DNA of 7,112 nt from an uncultured Actinomycetes bacterium (GTDB lineage: Bacteria; Actinomycetota; Acidimicrobiia; Acidimicrobiales; Microtrichaceae): contig CAJANQ010000118.1 of the NCBI GenBank assembly GCA_903941145.1, positions 1 through 7,112 on the forward strand, written 5' to 3'. Positions 1 to 4,858 of the stretch are shown in pieces. Positions within the stretch are counted from its first letter, which is position 1. Each line of letters opens with the position of its first letter. A model generated the notes under the pieces. The model was given only the letters and a program-made list of their open reading frames with translations. It was not told the DNA's origin and ran no database searches. Position numbers and translations under genes: made by a program.

Positions 1-185
1 TCCACGGCCTCGTTGCCGGTCTCGGCGACGATCTCCCGGATGACCGGCCGGGTCTTGGCCTCGGACCGGCACGCCAGGATGACGCGGTCGCCGCGACGCG
101 CAAGCTCGGTCGCCGTGACCCGTCCAATTCCGGTGTTCGCTCCTGTGACCAGGCTCGTCCGCCGGGCGCCCCCCGATGAATTCAC
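1..185 (-). CDS. Short-chain dehydrogenase/reductase, N-terminal part (cut by window edge)
   Basis: This is the first 61 codons of an NAD(P)-dependent oxidoreductase of the SDR superfamily; the rest lies beyond the left edge. The translation from a GTG at 185 shows the Rossmann dinucleotide-binding motif TGANTGIG (residues 14-21, pattern TGxxxGxG) directly after the first beta strand, then a helix (TATELARRGD) and a second strand ending in LACRS (residues 37-41). The Arg after the second strand, in an ACR context, is typical of NADP(H)-preferring retinol-dehydrogenase-like or protochlorophyllide-reductase-like SDRs. The catalytic Ser, Tyr and Lys would lie outside the window, so activity and substrate cannot be judged. 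The GTG start is chosen because it sits about ten residues before the Rossmann motif, the usual distance, with a weak AGGG some 9 bases upstream. It is 75 bases downstream of the asnB-like stop on the same strand. Confidence 0.85.
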   Translation of the reverse strand, partial: MNSSGGARRTSLVTGANTGIGRVTATELARRGDRVILACRSEAKTRPVIREIVAETGNEAV

Positions 186-192
186 GGCGGCG

Positions 193-198
193 ACCCTA
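193..198 (-). promoter_or_regulatory. Possible -10 element (TAGGGT) of the SDR gene
   Basis: Read on the minus strand this is TAGGGT, matching the actinobacterial TAnnnT -10 pattern. It ends only about 8 bases before the GTG at 185, so a transcript from it would start within a base or two of the start codon and be nearly leaderless. No convincing -35 is seen 16-18 bases upstream. The same TAnGGT form occurs before three plus-strand genes in the window. Confidence 0.3.
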
Positions 199-221
199 CG
201 CGAACAGGGACCCGGTCGGCC

Positions 222-236
222 ACGAACACAGTTCGT
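222..236. repeat. Perfect inverted repeat between asnB-like gene and SDR gene
   Basis: The sequence ACGAAC-ACA-GTTCGT is a perfect 6-bp dyad around a 3-base centre. It lies 37-51 bases upstream of the SDR start and about 25 bases downstream of the asnB-like stop. It could be an operator for a dimeric regulator or a short RNA hairpin. It has no following T tract, so it is not a classical intrinsic terminator. A 6-bp dyad can arise by chance in GC-rich DNA. Confidence 0.4.
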
Positions 237-260
237 CCGACGCCCCGTCCGAGTGCGGGA

Positions 261-1826
261 CTAGCTGCGCCGCAGCGCCTTCTGCAGGTTCCACCGCACG
301 GCACCGAGGAAGTCCTTGGCGTGCTCCGCCGCGGTGTAGTCGGGCCGGGCCTGCACCTCGGCCACGGCGCGGTCCAGGTCCCGCCCGGAGCCCGACAGCA
401 CGACCGAGAAGTCGCGCCGCATCGGGCTGAGCGCCTGGTACCCGTGGGACCGGTACTCCCGGGCGAAGAGCGGCTTGTAGAGCCGCGCCCGCTCGTGCAG
501 GCCGGAGGAGTGCGACATCGGGTTCTTCGGCCGCATCCGGATGTACTCGGGGAGCACGTCGGCGAACGCCTGGCGCACCACCCACTTCTCCTGGCCGTCG
601 CGCATCTTCAGGTCGATCGGGATGCGCATCGCCAGGTCGAGCATGTTGACGTCCAGGAACGGCACGCGGACCTCGACGCCCTGGCCCATCGACGTGCGGT
701 CAACCCGCTGCAGCTCGGTGCGTGACAGGTTGCGGATCTTGTGCAGGAACAGACGTCGCCCGGCCTCGGCGTCGACTGCGTGGTACATGTCGTAGCCGCC
801 AAAGAGCTCGTCGGAGCCGTCGCCAGCCAGCACGACCTTCACGCCGGACTCGTGGACCCGGCGGAACAGCGGGACCGACACCACGGCGTTGATCACGTCG
901 CCGTACTCGGTCAGCTCGCCCATCTCGATCGCCGTCCGGATGTCGGACAGGTGCAGGTCGCCGGGCGAGAGGTCGATCACCTCGTGCGGGACGCCCAGGT
1001 CCTTCGTCAGCCGGCGGGCGTACTCGACGTCCTCGCTGTCAGGCGTGCCGACGGTGAAGGCGATGCAGTCGGGGTGCATCTCCTTCACGTGGAGCAGCGT
1101 GAGCGAGCTGTCGAGGCCGCCGGACAGCACGACGCCGACCGGGAGGTCGGTGTCGACCCGCACGCGGATGCTGTCGCGCAGCGTGTCGCGGACCGCGGCC
1201 ATGGCCTCGTCGGGGTCGTCGAGCGGGGGGAGGCCCTCGCCGAGCCGGAGCAGGTCGACGTGGGGGACCAGCACCGGCTCCTTGCCGGGCTCGGCCCAGC
1301 CGTGGTGGCCGGGCGGGACCTCGTGGACCGGGGCGCCGACGGGGACCAGCGACTTCACCTCGGAGGCCAGATGGAGCCGGCCGTCCTTCATGGCCCAGTA
1401 AAGGGGCTTGACGCCGACGGGGTCGCGGGCGATGTAGGTGCGGCCGGTGGCGCGCTCGACCACGGCGAACGCGTACTCACCCCGAAGGCGGTGGACCCCC
1501 TCGTCGCCCCACTCGAGCACCGTGTCGAGCACGACCTCGGTGTCGGACTCGCTGCGCGGCACACGACCCAGGGCCCGCAGCTCCTCGCGCAGGTCCTTGT
1601 GGTTGTAGATCTCGCCGTTGAAGCACAGCAGCCACGCCTCGTCGTCGGAGCGCCACGGCTGCACGGCCCGGTCGCGGTCGACGATGCGGAGCCGCTGGGT
1701 CCCGGCCAGGACCTGGTCCTCGAGCAGCACCTCCTCGACGTCACCGCGCCCGACGATGGCGGCGAGCATCTGGCGGTGGAGAGCCCGGTCGGCACCGGGT
1801 CCGATGATGAGCGCGATCCCACACAT
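261..1826 (-). CDS. asnB: Asparagine synthase (glutamine-hydrolysing) / AsnB-type amidotransferase
   Basis: This 521-residue protein hydrolyses glutamine in an N-terminal class II amidotransferase domain and passes ammonia to a C-terminal ATP-dependent synthetase domain. The start MCGI exposes the nucleophile Cys2. The glutamine-site residues are present: Arg45 (RLRIVD), Asn70-Gly71-Glu72 with Asn75 (NGEIYNH) and Asp95 (SDTEV). The synthetase domain (about 210-500) has the PP-loop SGGLDSS (235-241), the GDGSDELFGGY motif (335-345, Glu340 matching E. coli Glu348), VEVRVPFLD (384-392), and Lys434 as probable counterpart of E. coli Lys449. It is slightly shorter than E. coli AsnB (554), and the usual HRGPD motif near residue 30 is altered to GRGDV. 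The ATG follows GGAGGT by 8 bases, and the start is 4 bases after the upstream DUF5715-like gene, implying one transcript. AsnB relatives also amidate peptidoglycan diaminopimelate (LtsA of Corynebacterium, AsnB of Bacillus), so the acceptor is not settled. Confidence 0.93.
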   Translation of the reverse strand: MCGIALIIGPGADRALHRQMLAAIVGRGDVEEVLLEDQVLAGTQRLRIVDRDRAVQPWRSDDEAWLLCFNGEIYNHKDLREELRALGRVPRSESDTEVVLDTVLEWGDEGVHRLRGEYAFAVVERATGRTYIARDPVGVKPLYWAMKDGRLHLASEVKSLVPVGAPVHEVPPGHHGWAEPGKEPVLVPHVDLLRLGEGLPPLDDPDEAMAAVRDTLRDSIRVRVDTDLPVGVVLSGGLDSSLTLLHVKEMHPDCIAFTVGTPDSEDVEYARRLTKDLGVPHEVIDLSPGDLHLSDIRTAIEMGELTEYGDVINAVVSVPLFRRVHESGVKVVLAGDGSDELFGGYDMYHAVDAEAGRRLFLHKIRNLSRTELQRVDRTSMGQGVEVRVPFLDVNMLDLAMRIPIDLKMRDGQEKWVVRQAFADVLPEYIRMRPKNPMSHSSGLHERARLYKPLFAREYRSHGYQALSPMRRDFSVVLSGSGRDLDRAVAEVQARPDYTAAEHAKDFLGAVRWNLQKALRRS

Positions 1827-1830
1827 GGCG

Positions 1831-2763
1831 TCAGACCTCCATGGTCCGTTCGTACTCGGCGCGAAGTTCGGCCCTCGCGCCCGGGCTGAGGCAGACGTGC
1901 CAGGCCTGGCCCTCGTCGATCACGTTGACGAGCCCACGCTGCTGGAGCTCGAGCAGCACGGTCGCCAGGGCTCCCGCCGCACCGAACCGCCCGAACCACG
2001 CCATCTCGACGTCGACGGCGTACCCGTTGCAGTGGGCGCTCGGGAGCAGCGCCGAGTAGCCGAGGGTGCGCAGGTGGAGCTGGTGGTCGACGCTGCGGGT
2101 CATGCTCGTGACCCAGAGCGTCGGCGCCTCTGGTGCCACGACCGCGAAGGCCTCGGCGACCCGGTTGATGAGCGCGGCGAGCTCGGGGCGGACCCGGGTG
2201 AACCGCACGCCAGCAGTGTGGGGCGACCGGTTCGGGGCCAGCCGTCGACGGGCAGCGTTACGGGCCCTGCCGACGAACGAGTCGGGCTGGCGCCGGTAGT
2301 TGAAGCGGAGCCGGCCGGCGAGCCGGAGCGGCTCGAGGTCGACCAGCTCGGGCGACGTCGCGACGGCGTCGTCGGTGGCGAACTCGGGGGCGTCGGCCCA
2401 CCAGAGCGTGTCGATCTGCGACAGCAGGAAGACGCGGACGAAGGCGTGGTGGTCCTTGGCCGAGCTGGGGGAGTCGGGGCGGAAGGTCGCGGCCTCGGCC
2501 AGCAGCTCGCTGCGCACCCAGTCGAGGCCACCGGGCACCTCGCCCAGGACCGCCGCCAGCCGCGGCTCCTCGAGACGGCCGGCCGCGGCGAGCGCCGGCG
2601 ACCCGGCCTGGTGCCGGAGGTCGTCGAGCAGGTCGGCCACGGCGTGGCGGTACTCGTCGAGGTCGGGAGGGGTGGAAGACGGCATGGAGGGGGGTGTGCC
2701 GCGCGTCGCCCGAACGGGGGGAGGGGCGCTGCGGACAACGTGCAGGCTAGGCGCCCCGGACAC
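1831..2763 (-). CDS. DUF5715 / M15-like metallopeptidase-fold protein
   Basis: This 310-residue protein has a C-terminal half resembling DUF5715 and the M15 (VanY/VanX-type D,D-peptidase) zinc fold. Seen directly: VTSMTRSVDHQ (218-228), like the SxYRSxxxQ substrate-Arg motif; SAHCNGYAVD (242-251), an exact SxHxxGxAxD metal motif with candidate ligands His244 and Asp251; and EGQAWHV (284-290) with third ligand His289. The M15 base, a Glu three residues before the last His, is Gln286 here; the nearest Glu is at -5. Catalysis is therefore uncertain. The N-terminal half (35-180) is helical and unrecognised, with WW and Arg-rich stretches. No signal peptide or membrane segment is visible; the first 33 residues are Pro/Ser/Arg-rich. 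The GTG start has AGAGG about 10 bases upstream; ATG at 2685 (residue 27) is an alternative without a ribosome site. It overlaps functionally with asnB only by operon position. Confidence 0.75.
   Translation of the reverse strand: MSGAPSLHVVRSAPPPVRATRGTPPSMPSSTPPDLDEYRHAVADLLDDLRHQAGSPALAAAGRLEEPRLAAVLGEVPGGLDWVRSELLAEAATFRPDSPSSAKDHHAFVRVFLLSQIDTLWWADAPEFATDDAVATSPELVDLEPLRLAGRLRFNYRRQPDSFVGRARNAARRRLAPNRSPHTAGVRFTRVRPELAALINRVAEAFAVVAPEAPTLWVTSMTRSVDHQLHLRTLGYSALLPSAHCNGYAVDVEMAWFGRFGAAGALATVLLELQQRGLVNVIDEGQAWHVCLSPGARAELRAEYERTMEV
1835..1840 (-). promoter_or_regulatory. Shine-Dalgarno of the asnB-like gene, inside the upstream gene
   Basis: On the minus strand this is GGAGGT, 8 bases before the asnB-like ATG. 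It lies within the last codons of the DUF5715-like gene, just before its TGA stop. This near-ideal ribosome site supports the ATG at 1826 and suggests that translation of the two genes is coupled. Confidence 0.75.
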
Positions 2764-2787
2764 AGCGTCGGTACCTCTGCAGGCGCC

Positions 2788-2816
2788 TTGCCGACAGCCC
2801 TGTCGTGGCCTAGGTT
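2788..2816 (+). promoter_or_regulatory. Probable promoter of the PIG-L/dehydrogenase operon
   Basis: TTGCCG (2788-2793) matches the TTGACA -35 at four of six positions. It is followed after exactly 17 bases by TAGGTT (2811-2816), which fits the actinobacterial TAnnnT -10. A transcript would begin near 2823 and have a leader of about 45 bases before the GTG at 2870. The region lies between divergently read genes. I find no comparably good promoter for the leftward genes in the same gap. Confidence 0.5.
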
Positions 2817-2869
2817 CTAAATATGACTGATGTGGTCAGGAATTCGTCCAGAGTGCCCTGGAGCGTGCG

Positions 2870-3667
2870 GTGAGCACCGTCGTGGTGGTCCACGCCCACC
2901 CTGACGACGAGGCCATCTTCACGGGAGGCACCATCGCCCTCCTGGCCGCTGCCGGCCACCGCGTCGTGGTGGTCTACGCCACGTCGGGGGAGCTCGGGGT
3001 CGGAGCTGGCCCAGGGCTGGCCGAGGCCCGTCGGGACGAGGCCCGCGCCGCGTGCAACCTGCTCGGCGCCGAGCGGGTCGTGTTCTTGGACCATCACGAC
3101 TCGGGCACCAGCCACGATCCCCGCGAGCGGCCGCTCGGTGCGTTCGCGGGCGTGTCGGTGGACGTCGCGGCGGACCACCTGGCTGCCGTGGTCGAGGGCG
3201 AGCGGGCCGACGCCCTCGTGACGTACGACTCGGGCGGGGTCTACCCCCACCCGGACCACGTGCATGCGCACCGCGTCGGGTCCATGGCCGCCGGACTGGT
3301 CGGGCTCCTGACCTGGTACGAGGTCACGGTGGACCGGGAGTACCTGCACTTCGTCGACACGCACGTCGCCGCACTGGCCGGCGAGTCGATCGCCCCGATG
3401 CTGGAGCTCGGGTCGCCGACCGTCGAGATCACCAACACCGTCGACGTCCGTGGTGTGCTGGGCCTCAAGCTCGCGGCCATCGCCGAGCACCGCACGCAGG
3501 TCGTCGACCCCACCTTTGGCGCGGCCGACAGCTTCCCCGAGGTCTACGGCTACGAGTGGTTCATCCGCCACGGCCGGCCCGGGCCGATCGACGCCCTGAC
3601 GGCGGGGGCGGCAGGGCTCAGACGGCCAGCTTGGCGCAGAGGTCAGACGCTACCCGTGGGCCGGTAG
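2870..3667 (+). CDS. PIG-L/LmbE-like zinc-dependent deacetylase
   Basis: This 265-residue protein belongs to the PIG-L (LmbE) family, which removes acetyl or other acyl groups from N-acetylglucosamine-type sugars; mycothiol enzymes MshB and Mca belong here. The zinc motif AHPDDE is at 9-14 (ligands His10 and Asp13, with Asp12 the likely general base), and HPDH at 127-130 supplies the third ligand, His130. AIAEHRTQ (203-210) matches the conserved late histidine region of MshB/Mca. The Rossmann-like alternation (VVVVHAHPDD, HRVVVVYATSGE) is clear. The last 25 residues are low-complexity Ala/Arg/Gly and probably a tail. The GTG start has GGAG 6 bases upstream, and the protein begins right at the first strand. 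The substrate is not shown: the neighbouring genes are not mycothiol genes, so assigning mshB or mca is not justified. A 24-base gap to the next gene suggests an operon. Confidence 0.9.
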   Translation: MSTVVVVHAHPDDEAIFTGGTIALLAAAGHRVVVVYATSGELGVGAGPGLAEARRDEARAACNLLGAERVVFLDHHDSGTSHDPRERPLGAFAGVSVDVAADHLAAVVEGERADALVTYDSGGVYPHPDHVHAHRVGSMAAGLVGLLTWYEVTVDREYLHFVDTHVAALAGESIAPMLELGSPTVEITNTVDVRGVLGLKLAAIAEHRTQVVDPTFGAADSFPEVYGYEWFIRHGRPGPIDALTAGAAGLRRPAWRRGQTLPVGR

Positions 3668-3679
3668 CCTCGGCGGCCG

Positions 3680-3686
3680 AAGGAGG
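3680..3686 (+). promoter_or_regulatory. Strong Shine-Dalgarno of the dehydrogenase gene
   Basis: AAGGAGG sits 5 bases before the ATG at 3692, in the 24-base gap after the deacetylase stop. It is the strongest ribosome site in the window and fixes the start codon. Confidence 0.8.
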
Positions 3687-3691
3687 CCCGT

Positions 3692-4756
3692 ATGGACGTG
3701 GCAATCATCGGTGCGGCAGGAGCGTGCGGCCGTCAGCTGGCGACCCAGCTCCTGGACCGTCGGGTCGTCCCGGAGACCGCCCGGTTGCAGCTCGTCGGGC
3801 ACCGGGGCGGCACCAGCGAGACCGAGCTCTGGGGCCTGCGCGCCGACCTCGAGGACGCGTTCGACGACTGGTCGCCCGCGATCGAGCTGGTCCTCGACCC
3901 GGCCGACGTCCGGGCGGACGTCGTCGTGATGCTGGCCGGCGCCACCGTGTCGCTCGACTTGAACGCGCCGGTCGACCGTGCGGCGCTCGGCCGGACCAAC
4001 GCGGCGCTGTTCGAGGAGTACGCCCGGACGTTCGCGGCGTGGGAGCGCCCGCCGATCGTGGTGGTGCAGTCGAACCCGGTCGAACTCGGCGTCCACATCT
4101 TCGCCCAGCACCTGCCGCCCCGTCGCGTGCTCGGCGCCGCCGGATGGTCCGACACTCTCCGGTTCCGCCACGAGCTGGCGGTCGAGCTGGGTGTGCGACG
4201 CCGCGAGGTGAGCGCCTTCGTCCTGGGCCAGCACGGCGACCACCTGGTGCCGGCGTGGAGCCTGGTGCGGGTGCACGGGATGACTGCGGACGAGGCGCAG
4301 GAGCGGGTTGCGCAGATCCGGGGCGGCCGTGCGCTCGCCGACCTGCCCGGGCAGATCGTGGCGGCGCGGTCCGAGGTGCTGGACCTCATCCGCTCGGGAC
4401 GCGTGCAGGACGCCTACGACCGGGTCAGGGGCCTCCCGGCCGACCTGCGGGTCGCGGTCAAGCCGTTCTTCACGAACTTCACGTCGGGCCGGACCACCGA
4501 GGCGGTCACCGCCCATGCCGCAGCGGACATCGTTGCAGCGGTCGTCGAGGGCCGCTGGCAGGGCATCCCGGCCCAGGTGGTCGACCCCGACCGGTGGGGC
4601 GGTCTGACGGGGCCGCTCGCCATCCCGGTGGTGCTGGGCCCCAACGGCTGGCTGGCCACGGTGGCCGCCGACCTGGCCGACGACGAGCGTGCCGCGCTGC
4701 AGGTGGCAGATGCTGCGGTCTCGGCGTCGATCGCCGGGGTGCTCGACGCGAGGTGA
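3692..4756 (+). CDS. Atypical lactate/malate dehydrogenase family protein
   Basis: This 354-residue protein has the lactate/malate dehydrogenase fold: an NAD(P)-binding Rossmann start (DVAIIGAAGACG, 2-13), NPVE (128-131) matching the NPVD/NPxD strand end, SDTLRFR (153-159) giving the Asp154/Arg157 pair of the LDxxRxR motif, the catalytic GQHGD (179-183, His181), and a C-terminal PVVLGPNGW (312-320) typical of the family. The reaction would be reversible oxidation of a 2-hydroxy acid. Two things are odd. The substrate-specificity loop after the VVVMLAGA strand (77-84) continues TVSLDLNAPVDR, lacking the usual Arg/Gln-x-PGMSR pattern, so the acid used may differ from lactate or malate. It is also about 35-40 residues longer than typical 310-320-residue members, the extra length lying around 195-260. 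The start is set by AAGGAGG 5 bases upstream. It is probably co-transcribed with the deacetylase 24 bases before it. Confidence 0.8.
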   Translation: MDVAIIGAAGACGRQLATQLLDRRVVPETARLQLVGHRGGTSETELWGLRADLEDAFDDWSPAIELVLDPADVRADVVVMLAGATVSLDLNAPVDRAALGRTNAALFEEYARTFAAWERPPIVVVQSNPVELGVHIFAQHLPPRRVLGAAGWSDTLRFRHELAVELGVRRREVSAFVLGQHGDHLVPAWSLVRVHGMTADEAQERVAQIRGGRALADLPGQIVAARSEVLDLIRSGRVQDAYDRVRGLPADLRVAVKPFFTNFTSGRTTEAVTAHAAADIVAAVVEGRWQGIPAQVVDPDRWGGLTGPLAIPVVLGPNGWLATVAADLADDERAALQVADAAVSASIAGVLDAR

Positions 4757-4774
4757 CCCGCACCGGGTGACCCG
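4752..4774 (+). repeat. 9-bp direct repeat at dehydrogenase stop / gabD2 promoter
   Basis: GGTGACCCG occurs at 4752-4760 and again at 4766-4774, 14 bases apart start to start. The first copy contains the TGA stop of the dehydrogenase gene, the second contains the candidate -35 of the gabD2 promoter. Between them ACCCG-CAC-CGGGT (4756-4768) can form a 5-bp hairpin. It has no T tract, so it is at best a weak terminator. Confidence 0.45.
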
Positions 4775-4795
4775 GGAGCCTCGGCTCACTAGGGT
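4767..4795 (+). promoter_or_regulatory. Probable gabD2 promoter with a dyad in the spacer
   Basis: GTGACC (4767-4772) matches the -35 TTGACA at four of six positions and is separated by 17 bases from TAGGGT (4790-4795), a TAnnnT -10. The start would be near 4802, giving a leader of some 57 bases. The spacer holds the inverted repeat GAGCC-TC-GGCTC (4776-4787), placed where a repressor would block polymerase. The spacing supports gabD2 being its own transcription unit. Confidence 0.5.
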
Positions 4796-4858
4796 TTCAG
4801 GGTCCCGGCCGAACCGACGGCCGACGCGCCGCTCGGCGCTGCGAGGGGAGCCAGCACG

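Noticed and set aside
741..1889. 382-codon plus-strand open frame
   Set aside because: It is antisense to the asnB-like gene; the Val/Asp/Gly/His-rich translation has no family signature.
1618..2820. 400-codon plus-strand open frame
   Set aside because: It is antisense to the start of the asnB-like gene and the whole DUF5715-like gene, both supported by conserved motifs.
2764..2869. Leftward promoter for the DUF5715-asnB operon in the divergent gap
   Set aside because: CATATT and TAGAAC on the minus strand look like -10 hexamers, but neither has a good -35 together with a proper TAnnnT, so I did not call one.
2810..3571. 253-codon minus-strand open frame in the divergent region
   Set aside because: It is antisense to the PIG-L-like gene, which carries AHPDDE and HPDH; the antisense translation has no motif.
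2870..3667. Assignment of the deacetylase as MshB or Mca of mycothiol metabolism
   Set aside because: The motifs are shared by the whole PIG-L family and no mycothiol gene is adjacent, so the specific name is not supported.
3052..4770. 572-codon plus-strand open frame
   Set aside because: It runs across the deacetylase and dehydrogenase genes in another frame and translates to Arg/Gly/Pro/Ala-rich sequence without motifs.
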